From assembly GCA_041946965.1 (NCBI GenBank), contig JBHGBM010000065.1:1-58137 (forward strand): a stretch of 58,137 nucleotides of DNA, in the 5' to 3' direction. This document shows, piece by piece, positions 45,051 to 52,674 of the stretch (position 1 is the first letter of the stretch; every line of letters begins with the position of its first letter). The notes below the pieces were generated by a model that worked only from the letters and a program-made list of their open reading frames with translations, did not search any database and had not been told where the DNA came from. The position numbers were made by a program, and so were the translations under genes. Source of the DNA: JBHGBM01 sp041946965. Its GTDB lineage: Bacteria; Acidobacteriota; Terriglobia; Bryobacterales; Bryobacteraceae.

Positions 45051-45620
45051 GAGCCTATCAAGCTGCCGTTCCCGATCAGCCCCACAAACCTGAACAACGT
45101 AAACCCGCTGTTCGTGAACGCAGCCGCGGGCGACTATCACCTAGCGCAGAACTCGCCGGCGATCAACAAAGGCGACAACGCCGCCCCCGCGTTTCCGGCG
45201 ACCGACCGGGACGGCAAGCCGCGCATCTTCGCGGGCGTTGCCGATCTGGGCGCTTTCGAGTATTCGACGGCGGACTCCTGCACGCTGGACCTGACGCTCT
45301 CCTACAACGCCCCCACGCTGAACCTCGGCTTTCTGCTGGGCACGCTGAGCCCGGCCCGGTGGTCGGCGTGGCTGGCGTCGAAAAACGGCGTCAGCCCGCT
45401 GTGGGCCTTCGATCTGCCGGCCATCCAGCCGCCGCTCTCATTCAACGTGCCCATCTCGAACTTTCCGGCGCTCGGCAACGTCGGGGTGCTGACCACGCTG
45501 ACCACTACGGCCAAGGGCCTGGTTTGCTGGGATCTGGACACGGTGAACACGGGCGGCACCGGGCTCAGCGCGGAGCAGGTGCGGCAACTGCTCCTGCTAC
45601 AGGTCCCGCCCGGGCGTTAG
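45051..45620 (+). pseudogene. C-terminal remnant of a choice-of-anchor Q beta-helix protein
   Basis: The frame opens right after an in-frame TAA at 45048-45050 and continues to a stop at 45620. Its first part reads NPLFVNAAAGDYHLAQNSP, INKGDNAAPAFPATDRDG and GVADLGAFEY, which is the ending of right-handed beta-helix proteins with the choice-of-anchor Q domain. About 110 further residues form an unrecognised C-terminal domain. The helix itself, hundreds of residues in intact relatives, is absent, and no credible start codon precedes the conserved part; a GTG at 45114 falls within it. It looks like a 5'-truncated gene left beside the newly arrived regulator/esterase pair. Confidence 0.75.
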
Positions 45621-45797
45621 CTCGAAGTTCCAAATAGCGCGGCGCTTCTCGCCTCTTCCGGCCACCGCTCCCGGTGAGGGGGCTGGCCCGGACTGCCCCG
45701 CACGCCATAGGCGTAACAGATCAGGGAGGGAAAGGACCGCGGCGCCTCGCCCGCACCCACGCGGGCCGGACGCCGCGTCAAAAACCGCGGATGGGAT

Positions 45798-45826
45798 GGT
45801 CTGCTCCGCTTCCGGCAGAGCAGACC
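45798..45826 (-). terminator. Possible transcription terminator hairpin after the DUF5666-like gene
   Basis: A perfect 9-bp stem (GGTCTGCTC with GAGCAGACC) around an 11-base loop starts five bases past the stop of the minus-strand small secreted protein. On that strand a TTTTT run follows, but about 13 bases after the stem, so intrinsic termination is plausible rather than certain. Confidence 0.45.
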
Positions 45827-45830
45827 GCGT

Positions 45831-46172
45831 TCACTTGCCCTCGCGTACGTCGATACGCGTGGCCACAAGCTGCGCTTTGTCGTTGAACTTGCCGAGGACG
45901 ATCACCCTTCGCCCTTCCTTTACATCGTCCATCGTGCCGGGCTTATTTCGGTACGTAATCTTGGTATCCGGGCTGTACACGACAGTGCGGCGAACATTGT
46001 TCCGCTCCAGGGTGATCGTGCTGGTGTCCTTGTTGATCATCTGGATGCGGCCGCTCAGGCGGTCCTCCTTCTTCGCCTCGGCCTTCTTGGCTTTCTTTTC
46101 CTGGGCGACCGCGCCGCTCACCAGGAACAGGGAAACCAACACACCGAGACACAATCCAAGCCAGCGCTTCAT
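45831..46172 (-). CDS. Small secreted DUF5666-like protein
   Basis: A 113-residue protein with a signal peptide (about residues 1-23, ending AVAQ), a Lys/Glu-rich linker and an OB-like beta domain: LSGRIQMINKDTSTITLE, KITYRNKPG and KEGRRVIVLGKF, ending VATRIDVREGK. This is the pattern of DUF5666-type periplasmic proteins, whose role is unknown. The start has GGAGGAG seven bases upstream and a good sigma-70 promoter further up. Confidence 0.8.
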   Translation of the reverse strand: MKRWLGLCLGVLVSLFLVSGAVAQEKKAKKAEAKKEDRLSGRIQMINKDTSTITLERNNVRRTVVYSPDTKITYRNKPGTMDDVKEGRRVIVLGKFNDKAQLVATRIDVREGK

Positions 46173-46219
46173 ACACTCCTCCGTTGCGATCGAATCCGCA
46201 GCACGGGCTGCGTGGACTA

Positions 46220-46248
46220 AATATAGTCTTAAATGGAACAGTTGTAAA
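46220..46248 (-). promoter_or_regulatory. Sigma-70 promoter for the small secreted DUF5666-like gene
   Basis: On the minus strand TTTACA (46248-46243) and TATATT (46225-46220) are separated by exactly 17 bases. Five of six bases match consensus in each hexamer. The start codon lies about 40 bases after the predicted transcription start, with GGAGGAG in between. Confidence 0.6.
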
Positions 46249-46331
46249 GCCCGGGTCGAGGGAAAAGCAGGTATAAATGAGGTGGGTCCGGACCGTGAAG
46301 CGCGGACCGGCGGTTCCGCATCTCTAAACCA

Positions 46332-47198
46332 GTGCGCATTTTGCAGGATTACATCGCGCTGACCAAACCGCGCATCACGTGGCTCATCCTGATGAGCACG
46401 GGCGTCGGCTACTGGTTCGGTCTGCCCGGGGGCGCGGGCGTGAGCCTGGCGGCGTTGCTGCACACCATTCTCGGCACGGGATTGCTGGCCTCCGGGACCG
46501 CGGCCCTGAACCAATGGTACGAGCGCGATGCGGACCTGCGCATGCGCCGCACGCGGGGGCGGCCCGTCCCATCCGGCCGCATCGCACCGGGCGCGGCGCT
46601 GCGGTTCGGTCTCGCCCTTTCGGTTCTGGGGTTTGTGGAGCTGTGGTTGGGGGTCAACCCGCTGGCCGCCCTGATCGGCGCTTTTACGCTGCTCAGCTAT
46701 CTCTGCCTGTACACGCCGCTGAAGCGGCGCTCCTGGCTCTCCACCACGGTGGGAGCGGTTCCGGGCGCCATGCCCCCGCTTATCGGGTACGCCGCCGCCG
46801 CCGGAAGGCTTGCGCCGGAGGGCTGGGTGCTGGCCGCGATCCTGTTCCTGTGGCAGTTCCCGCATTTCTACGCGATTGCCTGGATGTACCGCGAGGACTA
46901 CGCGCGGGCCGGCATCCGGATGCTGCCGGTGGTGGAACCCGATGGAAGGTCCACGGCGCGGCAGATGGTGCTCTACGGCCTGGCTCTCGTTCCGGTGAGC
47001 CTTTCCCCGGCGCTGTTGGGGATGACGGGGCCTTATTATCTCGCCGGCGCTCTGCTGGGAGGCCTATGGTTTCTGTACTCAGGCGTACGTGTTGCGGCCG
47101 AGAGGACCGCGGCGCGGGCGCGCAAGGTCCTGCTGGCTTCGGTGTTGTATCTTCCCCTGATCTACGGGTTGATGCTTCTGGACCGGGTGCGGGCGTGA
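46332..47198 (+). CDS. ctaB: Protoheme IX farnesyltransferase (heme O synthase)
   Basis: A 288-residue UbiA-family membrane prenyltransferase that adds a farnesyl group to heme B for terminal oxidases. The first Asp-rich motif, NQWYERDADLRMRRTRGRP, is at about residues 55-73, and the family segment FPHFYAIAWMYREDYARAG lies near 177. About nine hydrophobic segments are visible. It starts with GTG at 46332. Its stop overlaps the ABC ATPase start (GTGA), so it leads a five-gene oxidase-assembly operon. Confidence 0.95.
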   Translation: MRILQDYIALTKPRITWLILMSTGVGYWFGLPGGAGVSLAALLHTILGTGLLASGTAALNQWYERDADLRMRRTRGRPVPSGRIAPGAALRFGLALSVLGFVELWLGVNPLAALIGAFTLLSYLCLYTPLKRRSWLSTTVGAVPGAMPPLIGYAAAAGRLAPEGWVLAAILFLWQFPHFYAIAWMYREDYARAGIRMLPVVEPDGRSTARQMVLYGLALVPVSLSPALLGMTGPYYLAGALLGGLWFLYSGVRVAAERTAARARKVLLASVLYLPLIYGLMLLDRVRA

Positions 47199-48103
47199 TT
47201 TCGGTTCGCTCCGTCTCTCACCAATACGGCCGCCGGCGGGCCCTCGACCGCGTTTCGCTCCAGGTGAAGCAGGGGGAGATCTTCGGCCTGCTGGGGCCGA
47301 ATGGAGGCGGCAAATCCACCCTGTTCCGGATTCTCTCCACCATGATGGTTCCGGGGGCGGGCGAGGCCAGCGTGGCGGGCTTCGACGTAGTACGGCAGCC
47401 GGCCGAGGTGCGGCGCCGCGCCGGTGTCGTCTTCCAGACGCAGAGCCTCGATAAGGCGCTCACGGTGGGCGAGAATCTGCGCGCCCAGGGCCATCTCCAC
47501 GGACTTTCCGGCCCGCGCCTGCGCGCCCGCATGGAGCACGCCATGCGGCGCCTGGGACTGGAGGCCCGCCGCGACGACCTGGTGGAGACGCTGTCGGGCG
47601 GACTGCGCCGCCGCGTGGAAATCGCCAAGGCGCTGCTGCACAGCCCCGCCGTCCTGCTGATGGACGAAGCCTCCACGGGGCTCGATCCCGGCGCGCGCCT
47701 GGAATTGTGGGAGTATGTGCGCGAGCTGCGCGATCAGGAGGGGGTCAGCATCCTGCTGACCACCCACATTCTGGACGAAGCCGGCCGCTGCGACCGCCTG
47801 GCGCTGCTGCACGAAGGCCGCGTGGTGGCCGAGGGCGCGCCGGCCGAGTTGCGCCGCTGCATCGGCGGCGATGTGGTGGTGCTGGAGGCCGGTGATCCCG
47901 AGGCGCTGGCGCCGCGGATCGCGGAGTGTTTCGGGGTGACGCCCGTGCTGGTGGACGGCCAGTTGCGCGTCGAGATCGGCAACGGGCATCGCTTCATCAC
48001 CGAAGTGGTGGAGAGGTTTCCCGGCGCGATCGAATCGGTGGGGCTGCACAAGCCCACCCTGGAGGACGTGTTCGTGCACGAGACGGGGGCGCGGATCGAA
48101 TGA
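47195..48103 (+). CDS. ABC transporter ATP-binding protein
   Basis: A 302-residue ABC ATPase of the ABC-2 exporter type. Walker A is GPNGGGKST near residue 37, the signature is LSGGLRRRVEIAKALLH, Walker B is VLLMDEAST, and the switch His lies in TTHILDEA. A C-terminal extension of about 80 residues follows, as in drug/lipid exporters. It starts with GTG at 47195, overlapping the ctaB stop. With the permease next to it, it forms an exporter whose substrate may relate to oxidase assembly; this gene pair is often found beside SCO and ctaB-type genes. Confidence 0.92.
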   Translation: MISVRSVSHQYGRRRALDRVSLQVKQGEIFGLLGPNGGGKSTLFRILSTMMVPGAGEASVAGFDVVRQPAEVRRRAGVVFQTQSLDKALTVGENLRAQGHLHGLSGPRLRARMEHAMRRLGLEARRDDLVETLSGGLRRRVEIAKALLHSPAVLLMDEASTGLDPGARLELWEYVRELRDQEGVSILLTTHILDEAGRCDRLALLHEGRVVAEGAPAELRRCIGGDVVVLEAGDPEALAPRIAECFGVTPVLVDGQLRVEIGNGHRFITEVVERFPGAIESVGLHKPTLEDVFVHETGARIE

Positions 48104-48837
48104 GCTTCTGGTTGCCGGCGGGTACGCTGTGGTGGCGCGAGCTGGTGCGTTTCTGGCGCCAGAAAAGCCGCGTGCTCGGGGTGGTGGCTTCGCCGCTGGT
48201 GTTCTGGCTGCTGATGGGATACGGCTCGGGCGACCTGGGACGGTTCTTCTCCGGGGCGCTGGTGCTCACCGTGATGTTCTCCGCTATCTTCTCGACCATT
48301 TCGATTATTGAGGACCGCCGGGAAGGGTTCCTGCTCTCCATGCTGGTTTCGCCCGCGCCGCGCGCCAGCATGGTGCTGGGCAAGATTCTCGGCGCGGCCA
48401 CGCTGGCCTGGATTCAGGGACTGATCTTCCTGCTCTTCGCGCCGCTGGCGGGGGTGCGGTTATCGGCTGCGGCCGTGGTGGGCGCGGCGGGCGCCATATT
48501 TCTGATTGCCTTCAGCCTGACCGGCATGGGTTTCCTCCTGGCGTGGCAGATGGATTCCACCTCCGGCTTCCACGCCATCATGAACCTGCTGCTGGTCCCC
48601 ATGTGGATGGTTTCCGGCGCCCTGTTCCCCATGGCCACGGCGCACGGATGGGTGCGCGCGTTGATGTGGGCGAACCCGCTGACCTATTGTGTGGCGCTGT
48701 TGAACGGCGTGCTGGGCATCGGCGGCGCGGGGCCTTCGGTGGCGGCGAGTCTCGCGGTGACAGCGGCCTCGGGCGCGGCGCTGCTGGCCGCGGGCGGACT
48801 GCTGGCCGGGAGAGGCGCGGCGCGGAGCACGGCATGA
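48100..48837 (+). CDS. ABC-2 type transporter permease
   Basis: A 245-residue polytopic membrane protein with six hydrophobic segments. The ABC-2 pattern is visible in IIEDRREGFLLSMLVSPAPR and the late MWMVSGALFPMATAHGW and LTYCVALLNGVLG motifs. It overlaps the ATPase gene and the SCO gene by four bases each (ATGA). The substrate is unknown. Confidence 0.9.
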   Translation: MSFWLPAGTLWWRELVRFWRQKSRVLGVVASPLVFWLLMGYGSGDLGRFFSGALVLTVMFSAIFSTISIIEDRREGFLLSMLVSPAPRASMVLGKILGAATLAWIQGLIFLLFAPLAGVRLSAAAVVGAAGAIFLIAFSLTGMGFLLAWQMDSTSGFHAIMNLLLVPMWMVSGALFPMATAHGWVRALMWANPLTYCVALLNGVLGIGGAGPSVAASLAVTAASGAALLAAGGLLAGRGAARSTA

Positions 48838-49376
48838 GACGCTTCTGGCCCATGGCCGCCCTCCTGCTGGCCGGCTGCACGCGCCAGGAGCCGCTGCCGG
48901 TGCTGGGCCAGGTGCCGCCGTTCCATCTCACCGACGAGCGCGGCCGGCCGTTCGGAAGCGGCGCGCTCGCCGGTAAAGCGTGGCTGGCCGATTTCATCTA
49001 CACCACGTGCCAGGGGCCGTGCCCGCTGATGTCCACCAAAATGCGGCGCATGCAGCGCGAGCTGCCGCCCGAAGTCCACCTGGTGTCCTTCACGGTGGAC
49101 CCGGCCAACGACACGCCGCCCGTGCTGGCCGCCTACGCGCGCCGCTACGGCGCCGAGCCGGGGCGCTGGCACTTCCTGACCGGCGATCAGGCGGCGCTCA
49201 ACGATCTGGGCCGCAACGGCTTCCACATGAACAGCGTGGACGGGAAGCTGGACCACTCGACGCGCTTTGCGCTGGTGGACGGCCGGGGGCGCATCCGCGG
49301 CTACTACCTTTCCACGGAAGACGGCCTGTTCGCGCGCGTGGCGCGCGACGCCCGACGCGTGCAGAAGGAGGGCTGA
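48834..49376 (+). CDS. SCO-family copper chaperone/thioredoxin-like lipoprotein
   Basis: A 180-residue SCO1/SenC-type protein with a lipobox (ALLLAGC) near residue 15. The copper-binding CQGPC (CxxxC) follows in DFIYTTCQGPCPLMS, and the conserved His lies in DHSTRFALVD. SCO proteins deliver copper to the CuA centre of cytochrome c oxidase. It overlaps the permease upstream and shares one base with the DUF420 start (TGATG). Confidence 0.92.
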   Translation: MRRFWPMAALLLAGCTRQEPLPVLGQVPPFHLTDERGRPFGSGALAGKAWLADFIYTTCQGPCPLMSTKMRRMQRELPPEVHLVSFTVDPANDTPPVLAAYARRYGAEPGRWHFLTGDQAALNDLGRNGFHMNSVDGKLDHSTRFALVDGRGRIRGYYLSTEDGLFARVARDARRVQKEG

Positions 49377-49780
49377 TGCACCTGCCGGCGCTGAACGCCG
49401 CGCTCAATGCGCTTTCGGCCGTGCTGCTCGTCGCCGGGTTCGTTCTCATCCGGCGGCGCCGCAAGAGCGCGCACCGCCGCGTGATGCTGGCGGCGTTCGC
49501 CTCTTCCGTGCTCTTTCTGATCTCCTACCTCGTGTATCACTACCAGGCGGGAACGGTGCGCTTCCAGGGCACCGGCACGATCCGCGGCGTGTACTTCGCC
49601 ATCCTCGGCACCCATACGGTGTTGGCCGCCGCGGTGCCGCCGCTGGCGATCGTGACGCTCCTCGGCGGCCTGCGCGGCCGTTTCGACCGGCACCGGCGTA
49701 TAGCGCGCTGGACGCTGCCGATCTGGCTCTACGTCAGCGTCACGGGCGTGGCGGTGTACTGGATGCTGTACCGGATGTGA
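49376..49780 (+). CDS. DUF420 (CtaM-like) membrane protein
   Basis: A 134-residue protein with four membrane segments and the DUF420 pattern: HRRVMLAAFASSVLFLISYLVY, GVYFAILGTHTVLAA, RHRRIARWTLPIW-like (here RHRRIARWTLPIW) and VTGVAVYWMLY at the end. Related CtaM is needed to assemble heme-copper oxidases. It is last in the ctaB operon. Its 3' end overlaps the HicB-like gene on the other strand by 41 bases. Confidence 0.85.
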   Translation: MHLPALNAALNALSAVLLVAGFVLIRRRRKSAHRRVMLAAFASSVLFLISYLVYHYQAGTVRFQGTGTIRGVYFAILGTHTVLAAAVPPLAIVTLLGGLRGRFDRHRRIARWTLPIWLYVSVTGVAVYWMLYRM

Positions 49781-49979
49781 AGCGGGCGGCGGCGGCCAGT
49801 TTGGGAGCGCCTTCACGCTCCCGGCGGGCTTCTATCAGCTTGCGCGCGACATCGCGCGCGATTTCGAGCGTTTCGGTGATCGTGCGGCCTTGCGCCACGA
49901 GCCCGGGAAGTTCGTCTGAGGTCGCGAGAAACAACCCTTCCGGCAACTCCTCGATCTGAACCCGGACCGCCAGTTCCAT
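49740..49979 (-). CDS. HicB/DUF1902-like antitoxin, apparently orphan
   Basis: A 79-residue protein starting MELAVRVQIEELPEGLFLAT with DELPGLVAQGRTITETLEIARD, the HicB-like partial RNase H fold of the DUF1902 type. The last 20 or so residues run antisense into the DUF420 gene and look like run-on coding. No HicA toxin gene is adjacent on either side. It may be a solitary antitoxin or the remnant of a pair. Confidence 0.7.
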   Translation of the reverse strand: MELAVRVQIEELPEGLFLATSDELPGLVAQGRTITETLEIARDVARKLIEARREREGAPKLAAAARFTSGTASSTPPRP

Positions 49980-50047
49980 ACAACCCGATGTTAGCATTTT
50001 CGCTGCACTCTCCCGCGCTCCACTGCGTCAATCAGGCGGGAGGAGTC

Positions 50048-50506
50048 ATGCGAGTTCTCGCCGTTGTGTTCGCCGCCGCGGCCCTGCTGCCGGCGCAGGA
50101 AGCCAAGCCGGCTTCCAGTTACCGCGTGCAGATCGCGGTGCACGAGAGCGAAGCCGGGAAACGCCTGTCAACGCGCAACTACAGCATGCTGCTGGGGACG
50201 GAGCGCGGCAGGCTGAACGTGGGCAGCCGGATGGCGACGCCGTCCGGCGGCGGCCAGTTTCAATTCACCGACGTGGGGGCGACCCTGTCCCTCCAGATTC
50301 ACGAACAGGAGGGCGACCCGCTGCTGAACGGGCAAATCGAGTTCACCCTGCCGAAGCAGGAGCCGAACGCACCTACGAACACCAACCGGTTCCAGCTACA
50401 GGTGAACGCGCCGGTCCCCGCGGGCAAAGCCGTCCCGCTGGCGGATTTCGATGATGTGGGGAACCGGCGTTTTCTGGTCGAGGCGACGGTGACCAGGGTC
50501 AGATAA
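50048..50506 (+). CDS. Small secreted beta-rich protein, unknown function
   Basis: A 152-residue protein with a signal peptide (about residues 1-17, ending LPAQ) and a beta-rich mature part (YRVQIAVHESEAGKRLST, FTDVGATLSLQIHEQEG). The spacing of strands resembles pilus or secretin accessory domains, but no family is recognised. GGAGG lies close upstream of the ATG at 50048. Its stop abuts the nuoA stop on the other strand. Confidence 0.7.
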   Translation: MRVLAVVFAAAALLPAQEAKPASSYRVQIAVHESEAGKRLSTRNYSMLLGTERGRLNVGSRMATPSGGGQFQFTDVGATLSLQIHEQEGDPLLNGQIEFTLPKQEPNAPTNTNRFQLQVNAPVPAGKAVPLADFDDVGNRRFLVEATVTRVR

Positions 50507-50863
50507 TCAGACCCACTCCATCGCGCCCTTTTTGTACGCCCAGATGTAACCCACGATCAGGATGCCGAGGAACACGGCGACTTCGGCCACCCCGAACCAT
50601 CCGAGCGCCTTGTAGCGCACGGCCCAGGGATAGAGGAAGATCGTTTCCACGTCGAAAATCACGAACAGGATGGCCACGATGTAGAAGCGGACGGTGTAGC
50701 GCCCGCGCGCGTTGGAGGCGGCCTTGATGCCGCACTCGTACGCTTCCAGTTTGGTCTGGAAAGGGGCCGAGGGCCGCACGAGCTTCGCGAGCCACAGCAC
50801 CACCACCGGGAACGCGGCCGCGAAGATCATGAAAATAAAGATCGGAAGATAACCGCTCGGCAT
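50507..50863 (-). CDS. nuoA: NADH-quinone oxidoreductase subunit A, isolated copy
   Basis: A 118-residue NuoA with three membrane segments, the YECGI motif near residue 42 and FDVETIFLYPW near 68, both hallmarks of the family. NuoA is part of the membrane arm of complex I. The start is the ATG at 50863; longer upstream frames are shadows of the divergent MutS-like gene. No other nuo gene lies in the window, and the gene downstream is on the opposite strand, so it is a single-gene unit. Confidence 0.93.
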   Translation of the reverse strand: MPSGYLPIFIFMIFAAAFPVVVLWLAKLVRPSAPFQTKLEAYECGIKAASNARGRYTVRFYIVAILFVIFDVETIFLYPWAVRYKALGWFGVAEVAVFLGILIVGYIWAYKKGAMEWV

Positions 50864-50886
50864 GAATCCAATATAACATCGTGACC

Positions 50887-52674
50887 ATGGAACCCGCTCC
50901 CGGCGCCGAGTACACCCGCAGGCTGGAGGCCCGCCGGGCGGCGTGCGAGGCGCGGGAGCGCGCGCACCGGCGCATCGGCAACGCCCGGGTGGCGGTGGCC
51001 CTCGGCGGGGTGGTGATGGTGTGGCTCGCCATCGTCGAGCGCGCTCTGCCGCTGTGGTGGCTGCTGGCGCCGCTCGCGCTCTCCATCGCGCTGGCCGTGG
51101 CGCATGACCGCGTGCTGCGGATCCGCGACCGCGCGCGCCGCGCCGTCCAGCACTATGAGCACGCGCTGGCGCGGGTGGAGAACCGCTGGATGGGCACGGG
51201 CAACGCGGGCGAGCGCTACATCGACGCCGCGCATCCCTACGCGCAGGACCTGGACGTGTTCGGCGAGGGTTCGCTGTTCCAGTTGCTCTCCATCGCGCGG
51301 ACCCCGATGGGGGAACACATCCTGGCGGACTGGCTGCGCGCGCCCGGGGCAACCGGCGAGCTTCGCGCCAGGCAGCAGGCGGTCGAGGAATTGAGGCCGC
51401 GGCTCGATCTGCGGGAGGATCTCGCGGTGCTGGGCGAGGAAGCGCGCGTGGACGTGCACCCGGAGGCGCTCGCGGCCTGGGGCGAGGCGCCCAGCGCCCT
51501 CGACTCGCGCCTGCTGCGCGCAACCGCGACGCTGATTACGCTGCTGACGCTGGCCGCCGCCGTGGTGTGGGCGGTTGCCGGCGAGCGCGTATTTTTTCTC
51601 GTGACGCTGCTGGCGGCCGGCGCCTTCATCTGGCGCACGCGCGAGACGGTGAACCGCGTCATCCACGGCGTGGAAAGCGCGGCACACCGGCTCGCCACGC
51701 TGGCCCTGGTGCTGGCGCGGCTCGAGCGGGAGCGCTTCACCTCGCCGCGCCTGGCCCGGCTTCGCGCGGACCTGGAAGCGGGCGGCGGACCGCCCTCGGC
51801 GCGCATCGCGCGGCTGAACCGCCTGATGGAGCTGCTGGATTCGCGCGACAACCTGGTCATGCGCCTGATCGGGCCGCCGCTTCTCTACACCACGCACCTG
51901 GCGTTTGCGGTGGAGGGCTGGCGGAGACGCTCCGGCCCCGCGCTGCGCCGCTGGCTGGCGGCGGCGGGCGAGATAGAGGCGCTCGGGTCGCTCGCCGGCT
52001 ACGCCTACGAGCATCCCGCCGACGTCTTCCCCGAGCTGGTGGAGGAAGGGCCGCTGCTCGAGGGCGAGGGGCTGGCGCATCCGTTTTTGCCCGAGGACCG
52101 CGCGGTGCGGAACCCGGTCAGCCTGGGCGGCGAAGGCGCGCGGGTGCTGGTGGTGAGCGGCTCCAACATGTCCGGCAAGAGCACGCTGCTGCGCACCCTG
52201 GGTGTGAACGCGGTGCTGGCGCAGGCGGGCGGGACGGTGCGGGCGCGGCGGCTGCGCATCTCGCCGCTTCAGGTGGGCGCCTCGATCCGCATAGTGGATT
52301 CGTTGCAGGCCGGCAGCTCGCGCTTCTACGCCGAAATCACCCGCCTGCGCCAGATCGTGGAACTGACCGGCGCACCGCGTCCGGTGCTGTTCCTGCTGGA
52401 CGAATTCCTGCACGGAACCAACTCGCACGACCGCCGCATCGGCGCCGAGGCCATCGTGCGCGGCCTGGCGGATCGCGGCGCCATCGGGCTGATGACCACG
52501 CACGACCTGGCGCTCGCCCACATCGCGGAGGCGCTGGCCGGGCGCGGCGCCAATGTGCACTTCGAAGACCGCTTCGAGGACGGCAAGCTGCATTTCGACT
52601 ACGTGATGCGGCCCGGCGTGGTGCGGAAGAGCAATGCGCTCGAGCTGATGCGCTCGGTGGGGCTGGAGGTTTAG
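50887..52674 (+). CDS. Membrane-anchored MutS-like ATPase
   Basis: A protein of about 595 residues with two hydrophobic pairs (about residues 38-72 and 212-247) ahead of MutS core and ATPase domains. Walker A is GSNMSGKSTLL, Walker B is FLLDEFLHGTNSHDR, and the switch is TTHDLAL. The mismatch-recognition domain I is absent. It belongs to the little-studied MutS-like group with membrane segments, so classical mismatch repair is unlikely. An in-frame GTG at 50881 is an alternative start. It is divergent from nuoA across only about 20 bases. Confidence 0.85.
   Translation: MEPAPGAEYTRRLEARRAACEARERAHRRIGNARVAVALGGVVMVWLAIVERALPLWWLLAPLALSIALAVAHDRVLRIRDRARRAVQHYEHALARVENRWMGTGNAGERYIDAAHPYAQDLDVFGEGSLFQLLSIARTPMGEHILADWLRAPGATGELRARQQAVEELRPRLDLREDLAVLGEEARVDVHPEALAAWGEAPSALDSRLLRATATLITLLTLAAAVVWAVAGERVFFLVTLLAAGAFIWRTRETVNRVIHGVESAAHRLATLALVLARLERERFTSPRLARLRADLEAGGGPPSARIARLNRLMELLDSRDNLVMRLIGPPLLYTTHLAFAVEGWRRRSGPALRRWLAAAGEIEALGSLAGYAYEHPADVFPELVEEGPLLEGEGLAHPFLPEDRAVRNPVSLGGEGARVLVVSGSNMSGKSTLLRTLGVNAVLAQAGGTVRARRLRISPLQVGASIRIVDSLQAGSSRFYAEITRLRQIVELTGAPRPVLFLLDEFLHGTNSHDRRIGAEAIVRGLADRGAIGLMTTHDLALAHIAEALAGRGANVHFEDRFEDGKLHFDYVMRPGVVRKSNALELMRSVGLEV

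Noticed and set aside
45621..45797. Possible small gene between the beta-helix remnant and the DUF5666-like gene
   Set aside because: Open frames here are short, lack ribosome-binding sites and recognisable sequence; the stretch holds only GC-rich inverted repeats and the hairpin listed.
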